A stretch of DNA of 64,000 nucleotides from Notamacropus eugenii (taxonomy: Eukaryota > Chordata > Mammalia > Diprotodontia > Macropodidae), in assembly GCF_028372415.1 (NCBI RefSeq), contig NC_092874.1, positions 332,648,651 through 332,712,650 on the forward strand, in the 5' to 3' direction. Below are positions 1 through 11,725 of this stretch, one piece after another (position 1 is the first letter of the stretch; every line of letters starts with the position of its first letter). The notes under the pieces were generated by a model. It did not search any database. It had not been told where the DNA came from and was given only the letters and a program-made list of their open reading frames with translations. The translations under genes and the position numbers were made by a program.

Positions 1-252
1 TGGCGGCTGGAGATCCTGTCCCTGAAGTCGGATCCGTTCCTCTTGGTGCCAGGGCCAGTGCAGGGCTGGGCTGGGCTTTTGCGAGAGGTTTGCAGGTCCC
101 TCTGGAACAGAAATCTTATCCGCTCCACTGTTATGTGGCTTCTCCTGCTCCCGAATTTATTGGCGGCTCTTTACTACAGATATTTCATGGGCTGTGGGTT
201 CGGAGCTAGCGTATTTGTGTGTTTCTACTCTGCCATCTTGGCTCCACCCCCA
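1..252 (-). mobile_element. L1/HAL1 5' end, inverted, cut by window edge
   Basis: Reverse-complemented, this begins with the L1-type GGAGCCAAGATGGCAGAG leader and runs alongside the first ~300 bp of the HAL1 at 39935 with clear similarity (for example CTAGCTCC..ACCCACAGCCCAT). The body of the element would lie to the left of the window. Whether it is an L1 or a HAL1 cannot be told from the 5' end. Confidence 0.8.
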
Positions 253-803
253 ACTAGTTTTTTAAAGAGAAACTAAGGCAAAATTCAGGGAGGAATCCTG
301 ATCTCCAGGAAAAAAGACTAAGTTAGTAATAAAAAATAAGGGTAGGACTCATTTTATTTAACTAACTAAGAGCAATATCTTTTTTTTTAAACCCTTGACC
401 ACATTAAGTGGTTTTAGGAAATGATTCTTCAGATATTTAATGTTACTAATGTTATATTCAAGTGAATAAAAAAACTCTAACCTAAACTTTGTACCTTTGT
501 TTTAATCATGGCTGTGGAACTTTTCTTTTTTGGAAGCATAGAGTTGAAACTACCTTACCTTGTTTAGCTCAAATGCCTTGACTAGGTATAAAAGGATCAA
601 TATCTACCATGGTTCCCTCCCTATCTCCCACAACAGGAATTAGCCTGGTTTTTTTCCCCGAAAGTCAGCTGGGGCTTCATTAACACCCAAGGCTCAAACT
701 ACTAATCCATTGATAAAGCTTCCTGTAGTCACTGGCCATAATGACATGACTTCCTGGCAGTGGTATACTTGTAAATGTTTTAAAATCAGGCTCACTGGAA
801 AAA

Positions 804-804
<1 letters not shown>
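253..804. other. AT-rich intergenic sequence, nothing recognised
   Basis: Short A and T runs only; no coding, RNA or mobile-element signature that I can support. Confidence 0.6.

Positions 805-861
<57 letters not shown>
805..861. repeat. (TG)n microsatellite
   Basis: About 28 uninterrupted TG units. Reading frames across it encode only repeated CV or TH and are not genes. Confidence 0.98.
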
Positions 862-863
<2 letters not shown>

Positions 864-1563
864 AATTTATATATGTTTATTATAAATCATACTAACAAAA
901 AATGTGTAGTATACAATTGACAAACAATAACAAAATAAATAAAATAAAATGTTTATTTCATAGAGCCAATGGATTCTCAAAGAATGGTTTCATTGATTCA
1001 TCTGATTTCTTTTATCCATTGTGTCAACTTAGAGTTGCAATTCAATCATGATTTGACAAATGCAACATAATCCCAATCTCCTCTTTTCTCCATACGTATT
1101 TACTGCGATTAAATCTGACGTGATCTACTCAAACTATTTTTCATCCTCATACAAACTGTATTTGTATATTTCGTTAAACTGAAGCCTCTTTCAGTTTTAG
1201 CCTAGCTTTTTGCATACTTGCAGGGATTAGAACATTGTTTGATTCTACATTACCTGTAAAATCTCCCAAATTATTCAAAGCAATTTCAAATCTTACAATT
1301 CTATTTCATTGTATGGGATAGCTTTCTGGGATGGGGAAGATACACAGGAGAAAAATTGATATTAAAAAATTTGGTGATATGAATTTATTATTTAAAAAAA
1401 GAAAACAATGTTGCAGTACTACAAAGAACAAGCATGATCTCAAAGAAGAGCTCTCCCGCTCCTTTATCAAAAAGGAGTAGTGAGGTTCATAGTGTAGAAC
1501 ATTGAACATACTGTCAGGTCTTTCTCAATATATTAACTAGTTTTATTTATTTTTTTCTTTTCC
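862..1563. other. AT-rich intergenic sequence, nothing recognised
   Basis: Low-complexity AT-rich DNA, ending in a T-rich run that abuts the LTR at 1564. No gene signature. Confidence 0.6.
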
Positions 1564-2077
1564 TGTCCAGCCTAACTGCCGTGGGCTGCTGGGTCCTTCT
1601 TACCTAACTCAGGTCTTCGGTGATCAGCTGGATAAACGTAATGAGAGAAGAGACCTCTGGAGTCAAACAGAAGTGTAGGCTTTATTCCAGATACCAGCTA
1701 CATGTCAGCATGCAGGATGAGTTCTCTCCGTGGAGCCCCCTTCTCCTTCCAGAGGAGAGAGGAACCCAACCCCCAGGCTTTCCTGTCCCAATTTAAGCTC
1801 TCCCTGCTGCATAGTTCACTTGTGGACACCGTGCATGCTCTCAGCCCCTTAGCCAATTAACAACAGGAGTGCTCAGACCACGGACCAGTCTCAAGGGTGG
1901 GATGCTCTCCCCAGCAAGTTTCCACTGAGAAGAAGTGGAAAAACAAGATAGCTCATGTTTCACTCCTCAATTCCCAGCTGTTCCCTGGGGGGCCACGTGA
2001 GAGCTCTGCGGTTTAGAAGCCCTCACCTTTACCTGACCCGAGACGATTCACATGAAAACTGAGCTTACACCCCAACA
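1564..2077 (-). mobile_element. Endogenous retrovirus LTR (fossil), antisense
   Basis: 514-bp LTR on the - strand, bounded by TG..CA ends. Read on its own strand it has an AATAAA signal (complement near 1680). It aligns along most of its length with the LTR at 44960-45568: same order of blocks, including the shared CTTCTTACCT..AGGTCTTCGG and CCCAGCTGTTCCCTGGGGGG-type segments. The flanking hexamers TTTTCC and TCTTCC differ by one base, consistent with a 6-bp duplication of class II (ERVK-like) type. Divergence between the copies suggests old insertions or different subfamilies. No retroviral gene was recognised beside it. Confidence 0.75.
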
Positions 2078-3384
2078 TCTTCCTCCTCTTTTTTCTTTTT
2101 AAAGTAATTTCTTGTTCTAAGGGATGTCCCTCCAGATGGAGATATAGAGGGTGAAATTTAGGCAATGTTAAAAAAATAAGAATAATTATGATCCAACAAC
2201 ATGTTGCCTACAGGGAACACATCTAAGAGCCACTTCCATTCCTCTCATCATCTCGGTAAAGTTCATGGGCTTTCTATTATTCCATGCACCATCTTGGTGA
2301 TTTGGAACTTCCCAGACTATATTGCTGTTTGTCCTTCATTCTCCAAGAAGACCATGACAACAGGGTGAATTGGTCGAAATATAAACAACTGCTATTTACA
2401 TAAGGGTAAGCTATCTGGTCCCAAACAGAGGCTTAGGCTGGGACGAGACAGCGTGATTTGGGTTGAAGGCATGGTCCTTAAAAAAGAAATCTAGACTGTA
2501 AATTCCAAGATATCTTGTGAATTTTCAGGATAAAAATTTATATTCCTTTGGGAAGAGCACCCTCAGGTAAGGGTGTGATTCCCTATGTGGACAGAGAATT
2601 AGGGAAGAGAAAGAGGGAGAGAATGTGGGAAGGAAGGAGGGAAGGGGAAGGAAGGAACAGAGGGAAAGAGGGAGGGAGGTAGCTGTTGGCCTGGTCAGCT
2701 GGTTGCAGTTTGCCCTTTCTTCTCAAAGAATATCATAACAAACTTCCTTCTCAAAGCACCAATCACAAATAGCTTAGAATGTAAGCGACTTGAGGGAAGA
2801 AATTGTCTCACATTTGGATTGTAACCAAAGTGCTCATCAGAGTGCTTAGTAAATAGTTAATGCTTTTAATTAACTCATTCATGTTTCTACCTTAGAGTTA
2901 CACTGGGGAAAGTAAAAAAAAAAGTAAAGCTAAAGTAAAGCTTAGGTATTACGTCTCTCTGTTTTCTCAAATACAGGTAACACACTCCTCAAATCCTACA
3001 ACACTCAATAAGACACCAATACTGGGTAGGTTACAGTCTTTATTTTACCCATTATAGAAAATGCATAAGAAGCAAATAATTCTGAATAAATATGGAAACA
3101 TAAAGCATTCAAATAGCCCATTATCTTCATCAGACTATATAAGATATGGTTTTATATAGTCTAAATTCACAGAGGATCTAAATTCAGGCCTTAGGGGAAG
3201 CAACCCCATAGCAATGTGAACTATAACATAGTATCAAAAAGATGTTTATTAAATTGGTAGAAAAGATGAGTGGATGACTCCCTCATCCACTGAGCAGACC
3301 CCAAGAGAGGAAGGACAATAGGCCCAGGATAACCATGTGTGGTTAAGGTGGTGAACAGAAGGTTGTATAGGAGGCCAGATCTGC
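2078..3384. other. Intergenic stretch with purine tract and L2-like tail
   Basis: Begins with a pyrimidine run directly after the LTR. A purine-rich simple tract spans about 2590-2690. An L2-type 3' tail (GAATGTAAGC..CTTGAGGG, then AGTGCTTAGTAAATA) lies at about 2775-2870. The rest is unassigned and I see no gene. Confidence 0.45.
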
Positions 3385-3960
3385 CAAATACACTGGAACC
3401 ACTAGAGATCCCCGGCAACCTAGTCCGGAAAGAATTCACTGGACTCAAGCAATCTTAAGTCAAATAGGCAAAAAAGTTTATTATTATACTTTTCAGCCGG
3501 CAAGAATTCTTAGGGAACCTGCAATTTGAAGGAGTTATAGATTACATAGATTATTCAACAGTGAGATGTGTTCCAAGTATGCTAACTAGGTATTTTGGGG
3601 TGGGATTAGAGAGTGGTTAAGGAGTGGTCAGTTCTTAAAGGAACATGCACTTTTGGTAACTACTGTGCAGGTATTTTACCTAAAATTCATCCAGAAATAG
3701 CCCAAGGTGGGGGTACATGGAAGGGTGGTTTTAGGCCTGAAACGTCACTAAGTCAACCAACAGTCAGGGCTGACTCAGAAATACCCAGACTGCTCTCATC
3801 AATGTCTTGTTAGACAAGATAAATGGAAAGGGAGTACACATACTAAGTATAGGATACGTATGATTGGTCAGTGAGTAATAAATGTCGTTATGACCCAGTG
3901 CACAGACAGTTCAGTCAGCATGCAGCTGGGTCTAAGTGATAAATTCTATACATGCAGCTG
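3385..3960 (-). mobile_element. Possible second LTR of a different family (fossil)
   Basis: On the - strand this reads as a U3-like stretch, then an AATAAA signal (complement at about 3476-3486), then a U5-like segment ending near CCGGGGATCTCTAGTGG. The composition is typical of a retroviral LTR, but I could not fix the ends or a target-site duplication. Family unknown; both boundaries are approximate. Confidence 0.35.
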
Positions 3961-4164
3961 GCTACTGTGGCAGGAAGGGAGATAATGATTCATGCTGGGG
4001 CAGGCTGTCCTTGAGCTGGAGGGAGACTGCCTGAGATAGTGTTTTGAAGCTGGAGAGAAATGTGATTTTTAAAGACAAATGTGATTTTAGAATTTGGGTC
4101 CAAGCACATGCACCCAAAAAGCCATCAAAAGGAAAAATCCGACAACAAAAGAAATGAAGTTCCT

Positions 4165-4425
4165 CCATCCTCTGTGTTCATCCTTTGTTTTCAAAGAAGA
4201 CCATGACATCAGAGAAATGATGACATGACTTGCGCTTGACTTTGTTTTGAGTGAGGGGGGTGCTGTACAAGGCCACCAAACTCACTTTTTCCTCCTGAGT
4301 CATCTGGATCCAGTGGCCAAATATTTATCAGTGCATCAGAGTGACTGGAAATGGCCCAGGATGGAATGAGAGACCTTGGCCTTTTTAGGCTGGCCTTTTC
4401 AGGTACTCATTTAGAGGGAGGTAAT
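4165..4425 (-). mobile_element. Mar1-type SINE with LINE-derived tail, antisense
   Basis: On the - strand it carries the block ATCTGG..CCACTGGATCC, a conserved CACTCAAAACAAAG stretch, and the tail TGATGTCATGGTCTTCTTTG. The same tail occurs at 5257-5414, 39040-39588, 39596-39782 and 51600-51762. Confidence 0.7.
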
Positions 4426-4969
4426 GCCCATTCCTCTATCCAAATAAAATTGAACAGAAAGATGGCCAGAACCCAGGGGAGACGGGAAGTGATTCCATAA
4501 CAAGAATACCATCTAAACATTTAAAGAAACAGGTCAATGAATTGGAAGGAAGTAGTGAAATGGAAGGGACTGGATATATCCAATTCATAACTAGAGAAAT
4601 CTAAACCAAAAAATAAACAAGAAAGAAGTTAAGAACTTGAATAGAACTAGAAAAATAAGAGATGATACAACTCTAGCATTTGCTGAATGGAAACAGAAAT
4701 TTATATAATTCTCATGGTTTATGCACATGGTGCCTTTGTAAAAACTGGTGAAGATGATACCCCCCTCCAGAGAAAAAACTGATAAACAGAAGTATGCATA
4801 GTGTGGTTTTACATCTATCTATATCTCTATCTATACACATACACACATATGTAGACATGTGTCAAGTGGTGGCCCTCTCTAGTGTGAGGTGGGGAGGGAG
4901 AGAAGGAAGGAAACAGTTCAGAACTTAAAATGTAACAAAAATAAAATTTTAAAAAATGTTAAAGGGTAA
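4426..4969 (+). mobile_element. AT-rich retroelement remnant with A-rich 3' end
   Basis: The right part (about 4700-4960) ends in a GGGGAGGGAGAGAAGGAAGG block, GAACTTAAAATGTAAC and an A-rich tail, which is the layout of a LINE 3' UTR. The left part resembles L1 ORF2 sequence weakly. It may be an insertion into the L1 that continues at 4970. Family not established. Confidence 0.4.
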
Positions 4970-5256
4970 ATGCATTGCCAATGAAGATGACATTAAAGCA
5001 ATTATTAGGATCTATTTTTCTCAATTATATGTCAAAAAATCTGATCATCTAAATGCAGTAGAAGAATATTTACAAAAATGTAAATTCTCCGCATTAAGAG
5101 AGAAGGCAATCTAATACTTAACCTTATCTTAGAAAAAGAAATTAAAGAAGCCATAAATGAACTCCCTAAGAAAAAATCCCCGGGCCCAGATGGATTTACA
5201 AGGGAATTCTACCAAACATTTAAAGAATACCAATATCACCTCCACTATTCCAATAC

Positions 5257-5414
5257 AATATAATTCGTCCTGATGATGTCTTGCCACTGGACCCAGATGC
5301 CTCCAGAGAAAAGAGGGAGGCTGGTGACTCTGCACAGCCGTGCCTCACTTCAATCCAAGTCACTTGCAAGGGCTGACCCTCTTCAGGAATGAAGGACAAA
5401 CAGTAACCACAACA
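5257..5414 (+). mobile_element. Mar1-type SINE inserted in L1
   Basis: Flanked by a perfect 10-bp duplication ATTCCAATAC at 5247-5256 and 5415-5424. The body reads CCACTGGACCCAGATG and the tail GAATGAAGGACAAACAGTAA. The L1 sequence resumes after it, so the SINE is the younger insertion. Confidence 0.85.
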
Positions 5415-6649
5415 ATTCCAATACTATATAAACTAGTGGAAAAAGTGGCAAAGAGGGACTCGTACCAAATTCCTTTCGTGTGACAAATATGGTGCTGCTA
5501 CCTAAACCAGGAAAAGCAAAAACAGGGAAAGAAAACTATAGACTCTAATGAATACTGATACAAAAAAATTTAAATAAAATACTAGCGAGGTCATCACAGC
5601 AATATATCACAAAGATCATACACTATGACCAGGATTTATACCAGGAATGCAAGACTGGATCAATATTAGGAAAATTATCAGCATAACTGACCATATCAAT
5701 AAAACATCAAAAATCATATGGTTATCTAAAATATCTGTAATGGGGATGAGCTAGAATCCTTTCCCAGTAAGATCAGGGGTGAAGCAAGGAAGTATGTTTT
5801 CAGCATTATTATTCAACATTGTACTAGAGATTCTAGCAATAGTTATGAGACAAGAAAAAGAAATGGAAGGAATTGGGAGACGAGGGAACAAAAGTATCAC
5901 TTTCTGCAGGTTATATAATGATATATGTAGAGAATTCTAGAGAACCAACTAAAAAACTGGATGAAACAATTAACAACTTTAGCAAAGTTGCAGGATACAA
6001 AATAAACCCACATAAATCATCAGCATTTCTATATATTACCAACAATGTCCTGTAGGAAGAGATAAAAAGAGAAATTGCACTGAAAATAACTGCAGATAAT
6101 ATAAAATACTTGGGAGTCTACCTGCCAAGACAAACCCAGGAACTATAGGAACACAATTGCAAAACATTTTTCACACAAATAAAGATAGATTTAAACAACT
6201 AGAGAAATACTAATTGTTCACAGATGGTGCAAGCCAATACAATACAAATAACAATTCTGCCTCGATTAATTTACTTCTTCAGTGCTATACCAATCAAACT
6301 ACCAAAAATTATTTTATAGATCTAAAAAAAAGAATAACAAAATTTATCTGGAATAAAAGGTCAAGAGTATCACGGGAATCAATGAAAAAAGTGTGAAGGC
6401 AGTCTAGCAGTACCAGATTTCAAATGATATTACAAAGTGGTAATCATGAAAATAATCTGGTAAAGGCTATGAAACAGAGTGGTGGATCAGTGGAATAAAT
6501 TAGGAACACAATACACAGTAGTAAATGACCACACTAACCTACTGTTTGATAAATCCAAAGATCCAAGCTTTTGGGATAAGAATTTACTATATAACAAAAA
6601 TTGCTGGGAAAACCGGAAAGCAGATTGGCAGACATTAGGTATAGAACAG

Positions 6650-6888
6650 GGCAGCTCGGTGGCATGGTGAAGAGAGTGCAGGGTCTAGAACTGGGAAGAC
6701 CTGAGTTCAAATCTGGCCTCAAACAATCACTAGCAGTGTGATCATGGGCAAGTTGCTTAACCCAGTTTGTCTCAATTTCCTCATCAGTAAAATGAGCTGG
6801 ACAAAAAAAAAAAAAATGGCAAACTATTCCAGTATGCTGGCCAAGAAAATCCAAAGACATGGACAGGACTGAAACAAACAACAACAAA
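6650..6888 (+). mobile_element. tRNA-derived marsupial SINE inserted in L1
   Basis: Head GGCAGCTCGGTGGCATGG, B-box-like GAGTTCAAATCTGG, GTGTGATCATGGGCAAG, then AAAATGAGCTGGAC with a poly(A) and a AAACAACAAC end. Similar copies lie at 27890-28125 (-) and 34690-34910 (+). The flanking L1 frame resumes on either side. Confidence 0.85.
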
Positions 6889-7767
6889 GATACAGACCAA
6901 TATTTCCCACCACATACCAAGATAAGGTCTATGCGAAATAAAATGGATGACTTTGATTATATTAAAGTTTTTGTACAAACACAACCAATGCAGCCAAGAT
7001 TAGTCAGAAAGCAAGAAACTGGGGGGAAATTTTTACAGTAAATTTTTCTGACAAGGGCCTCATCTGAAATATAAAGTGAACTGAGTCAAATTATAAAAAC
7101 TCTGAGTCATTCCCCAATTGATAAATGGTCAAAGGATACGAACAGGCAGTTTTCAGAAGAAATCAAAGCTATCTCTGGTCACATGAAAAAATTATCTAAA
7201 TGAAAATGAAAACAACTCTGAGGTACCACCTCACACCTACCAGATCAGCTAATATGACAGAGAAAAGGAAAATGACACATATTGGAGATGTAGAATAACT
7301 GGGATACTAGTGAACTGTGGGTGGAGTTGTGAACTCATCCAATATTCTGGAGAACAATTTGGAACTATGCCCAAAGGATTACAAAACTGCGCATACCCTT
7401 CTACCCAGCAATAGCACTACTTGTATCCCAAAGAAATCAAAGGAAAAGGAACTCCTATGTACAAAAATATCTGTAGCTCCTCTTTATTGTGGTGGAGAAA
7501 AACTGGAAACCTAGGGGATGCTCATCAGTTGGGGAATGGTTGAACATGTTGTGGTATATGATTGCGACCGAATAATATTGTGAAAAGGCAAGCTAGATGG
7601 CTCCAGAAAATCCTGGAAAGACTTGCATGAACTCAGGCCAAGTGAAGGAGCAGAAATCGAACTCTGTAGACGGGAACAGCAATGTTGTCTGATCCATGGG
7701 GAACGACTGAGCTATTCTCAATAATTCCAGGCAATTCTGAAGGACGGATGATGAAAAATGCTATGAG

Positions 7768-7793
7768 AGAGTGTGAGAGAGAGACAGAGACAC

Positions 7794-7848
<55 letters not shown>

Positions 7849-7860
7849 AAGACAGAGAAC
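7768..7860. repeat. (GA)n/(GACA)n simple repeat
   Basis: Purine-rich GAGA/GACAGA repeat in the 3' part of the L1 remnant. Frames through it (RERERE or LSLSLS) are not genes. Confidence 0.95.
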
Positions 7861-8045
7861 AGATGAGGTCTGGGTGCAGACTAAAGAATTATTTGTCACT
7901 TTTTCTCTATTTTTGCAACGTCGCTAATACAGAAATGGTTTGCTGATTTCCCTCGTAAAATGGATTTATCACATTTCTTGCCTGCTCAAGGGGTGGCAGA
8001 GACGTGAGGGGAAGAAAACCAGCAATTCCAAATAATTTAAATGAA

Positions 8046-8569
8046 GGCTACACATTTTTTTTTAAAAGACTTCATTGGTAATTTTTGGTGAAAGCAGTTT
8101 CGGTGGATGAAGGCAGAACTTGTCAGGCGCAGAGAACTGCGAGTGAGAGGAAATGAGGGGAAGCAGCCTAGAAATCTTTCTCAAGGATTAAAGCTTTAAA
8201 AGAACTCTGGAACTATAACTGGAAGTAGATTAGGTCCCTGCCGACCCTTAACAGCAATCTTAGGATCCAGAGGCTGAAGGACAACGAAACTGGGAAATGA
8301 ACCCAGCCTTTGCCTGGCATTTCTTCGGGCAGGACACCAGGCTTTCCTTGGGGTGTCCAGGCCAAGGACACAACTCCCCAAATCCCCGAGGGACGACGGC
8401 ACCCCAGGAAGCTTCTCCCCCCCGGGCAGCCTGACATTCGGACAGAAACTGGGGCTGAGAAAGACGGACTCCCACCCTGAAGAAAACATCAGCCCCCCAG
8501 TGTCCATCCGGCTCCCAGCTGGAGGGCCTTTCTCCTCTCCATCCCAACCACCCAAGGTCGAAGAGAACG
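8046..8569. other. Unique sequence upstream of NOL6 promoter
   Basis: Moderate GC content, rising towards the CpG-rich promoter. No repeat or gene was recognised. It could hold upstream control elements. Confidence 0.4.
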
Positions 8570-9460
8570 GGGAGAATCATGAATAAGGCCGAGAGAACGG
8601 CAGGAGCCGGAGGAAGTCCTTCCACGGGCCGTAACCAACGAACGGCAGGAGCCGGAGGAAGTCCTTCCACGGGCCGTAACCAACGGACCGAGCGCCTAGG
8701 GCTGGGAGGACGCAGACGCAGCTGAGAGAGAACCCTAGCGGGAAAAGATCACCATCCGTTCTTCGGTCACAGAGCACAAACCACGCAGGCGCGAGTAAAC
8801 GCCCTCCAGGGCTTCCTTTGACGGACTTCCGCTTCACTGTCGCAAAACGCCGCAATGCGAAACCCCGCCCTAGGCCCTTTGACCTTCCCTCTCTCCTGGA
8901 AAAGGGGCGGTGCGCAGAGAACGTTGGGCCCAATGGCAAAGGAACGCTTCAGCGATCAACCAATGGGGGTGGGCTCGGGTCGCGCGCTCGTCCGGGGGGG
9001 AAGGCGCAGGTCAGGAACTTCCGCGCACGTGGGGAGCGGCCGCGGTGTAGGGCTTTGCGCCGCGAGTTATGGGGCCGGCGCCCGAAGGAACCCCGGCACG
9101 CAGGGCTCCCAAAGAGCCCGAGGTGATGAAGGCAGGTCTCCCGCCCGGGAGGGTCCGTGGGTTTTGGGGGCACCGTTATCCGCTAACTCTGCAGAGGGAG
9201 GGATTTCAGGGAGACCCTGGAGCCCGGATCTCCGCGTGCTGGGCGGCCAGGGTTTGCTGAGCCGCGGGTCTTTGGCCCGAAAGCCCCGGGGCAGGCGCAG
9301 GTCGTGCTGTGCGTGGTGCCCGCCCGGGTCGGGGAGGAGAGGCTCACCCCCAGTCCTGGAGAGCAGCTCATCTGCCAGCCTGGGGGGAGGCTCTACCGGC
9401 CCAGCGCCCTAAAGAGCGGAGGGGGGCGTTGCTGGAGCGCGGCGGGCCTTTAACGAGTCC
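8570..9460 (+). promoter_or_regulatory. CpG-rich NOL6 promoter region
   Basis: A GC- and CpG-rich block surrounds the first NOL6 exon, in contrast to the AT-rich repeats to its left. It holds a GGGGCGG box at 8904-8910, two CCAAT boxes at 8930-8934 and 8960-8964, and CTTCCG (ETS-type) motifs near 8825 and 9017. No TATA box was seen. This fits a housekeeping promoter with initiation somewhere near 9000-9060; the exact start cannot be read from the sequence. The region continues past exon 1 into intron 1. Confidence 0.75.
8596..8685 (+). repeat. Perfect 45-bp tandem duplication in NOL6 upstream region
   Basis: The units 8596-8640 and 8641-8685 are identical over 45 bp. Each contains a GGAGGAAGTCC core resembling an ETS-family site and an ACGGGCCGTAAC segment. 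The duplication lies about 385-475 bp upstream of the NOL6 ATG. Perfect identity implies a recent event or conversion between the copies. Confidence 0.95.
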
Positions 9461-11692
9461 GTGGCGTTGGAGCGTTGTTGGTGGGTCTTTGGTGGGTACA
9501 TAAGGAAAAGGGGGGCTGAGACCAGGATCCAGCTTTGAAAGGTTTAGCGCGCTCGGTTCGGGAGAGCAGTGTAGCGTCTTCATCAAATTAAACGGATAAA
9601 TGATAAATCCTCGGTATTATTGTGCCGGGAATGACTCTTAAGACTGTGGGCTAAAAGGAAAACGTCTGTAAAAAGAAGTGGAATGAAGTTTTTCGTGCTT
9701 TTTTTCTTGTGGTCAGGGTGGTGAGATGTGCACTGGAGAAGAGCTAATCCAGTTCTGTGGACTCCGAGCTGCTTGCATGACCTGACTAAAACAGATATAG
9801 TTAACAGAGGCACTTCTTCCTTCCCGGAGGTCAGTCAGGAGTACCTCAGGGATTTTTCTTGGCTGTTTGTTGTTTTAACATTTTTATCAGTGACTTGAAT
9901 AAAGTAGTAGAGGGCATGCTTATCAGGATCAGTTAAGTGAACATTAAATGGCTACTTTTTTGCTCCTATTATTTACATATTTGGAGATGATACAAAGCTG
10001 GGAGGGATGGTTTTACCTGCTGGATAATAGTATCCCGAAAGGATCTGGATAGGCAAGATACTAACCTTGGGCCATGTCAAATAGATTAGATGATAAAATT
10101 AATTAGGACAGTTATAAAATGTCTTATTTTCGGTCAAAAATCAACTTCATGAGAATAAGATGGGAGAAGTGGGGCTAGACAGCAGTTCACCAAAAAAAAG
10201 ATTTTAGGTTTTTTGTGACCCACAAGCTTAATATGAGTCCAAAAATCACGTACATTGACCTGAAAAACTGTGATCTTGGGTCATGTTAAGAGATTCGCAT
10301 TGTTGGAAAAGTGGAAGGTGTTGCTCTTACTGTATTCACAAAAAGATACCACATTATAAGGAGAGATTGACAACCTCAAGAGTGGTTGAACCATAATGGT
10401 AAAGGGTCCTAATATCATGTGTGAGAATATGGTGAAGCAATGGGGAATGTTTAGCATGGAGAAGAAAATATTTGGGGGAATATTAATAGCTGTCTTCAAT
10501 TATTTGAAATCACATTGTCATGTTTAGGACTGAACTTGTTCCAGAAGATAGGCAGAACTAGGAGCAATGGGGAGTATTACAGAAATCCTCCAGGAACAAG
10601 GAAAAACTTCCTAATAATTATACTACTCCAAAGTGCCTCAAGGAGTGGTGGATTCTTCCATAGAGCAGAAGTAGGGTGACCAGTCATCCGATACGTTGAA
10701 GAGAACATTCGTGTTTAGGTTATGAGTTGGACTTAGACGACCTCTGAGGTCCATTCTGTTTCTAACATTCTATTGTCTGTCATCCAGTGTTGTTATTTTA
10801 GAGACAAGGAAACACACTTAGAAAGATGAAATGACTTGTTAAGTATCAGCAGAGCCATGAATGAGAGCCTGGATCTCCTAACTCCCAGTCTCTGCTGTTG
10901 TCTGTTCTATTTATTTGATTCTTGCCATTTCCTGTCTGGTATTATCATCATTCGAACTGCATTTTGTTTTTCTTTCCCAGACTATGAGTTGTCCTTTCTT
11001 CCTGATTCTTTGAGTTCATAATTGAGTTTATAGTGGGGTTTGATAAATATTGATTGGTAGGTTATAGGTAGTAAGTCAGATCACTTTTGGTTTGGTGGTG
11101 GGGTAGGCATATTTCTCAAAGGAGATGAAACTTGGAACAGGTGAAAAAGAAGAGGAAAATGTTTTGGTTTGGTGGCAGGGTGGGCATATTTCTCAAAGGA
11201 GATGAAACTTGGAACAGGTGAAAAGAAGAGGAAAACGTGTTTGTTTAGGTTGGTGCTTAGCACTCTCTATCTTTCCTGACATGACTGACAGAAAATATAA
11301 ATACCACGGGTTCTGTACAGTAATACCTGAAATACTAGGGAAAATCTGACATCTCTTGTTTCCAATATACACATCAAGCAGGGAAAGAGCATTAGATATG
11401 AAGACAGAAGACCTGGGTTTCAAGTCCTATTTTTACAGCAAGGTGTTTGTTGACTTTGAATAAATCATTTTACTTCTAAAGATCTTTGTATTTTTGTCTG
11501 TAAAATGCTGTGTCAATGAATGTTTCACTTATGTACTACATTGTGTATGTCACATGTAGTAACTGTTACATAGGTAAGCCCTGCTATAGGAGAGGATCTG
11601 ATTTGTTGAACCTGTTTGAAAGAGATGTAAAGATTAAGATACAAAGTTTCTTCTAGTTTCAAGTCATACATATATATATGTATATATATGTA

Positions 11693-11725
<33 letters not shown>

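Larger units (their letters stand above)
4970..8045 (+). mobile_element. Decayed L1 ORF2 and 3' region
   Basis: Recognisable ORF2 blocks run in order: KKSPGPDGF (RT domain start, near 5165), [12 protein letters not shown] (near 5790), NPHKSSAF (near 6008), the C-terminal FIWNKRSR (near 6340) and SHSPIDKWSKDTN-type sequence (near 7105). Many stops and shifts break the frame, and the catalytic ADD motif near 5905 is lost (SAGYIMI). Two SINEs interrupt it (5257-5414 and about 6650-6888). The 3' end after 7760 holds a (GA)n tract and is less certain. Compared with the L1 at 42718 it is visibly more decayed. Confidence 0.85.

Noticed and set aside
805-861. Repeat arrays as CRISPR candidates
   Set aside because: This and the other tandem tracts are dinucleotide or simple repeats without unique spacers, in a vertebrate genome.
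8855-9412. 185-codon frame in the NOL6 CpG island
   Set aside because: Overlaps NOL6 exon 1 in a different frame; the composition is R/G/P-rich as expected from CpG-rich DNA, with no homology recognised.
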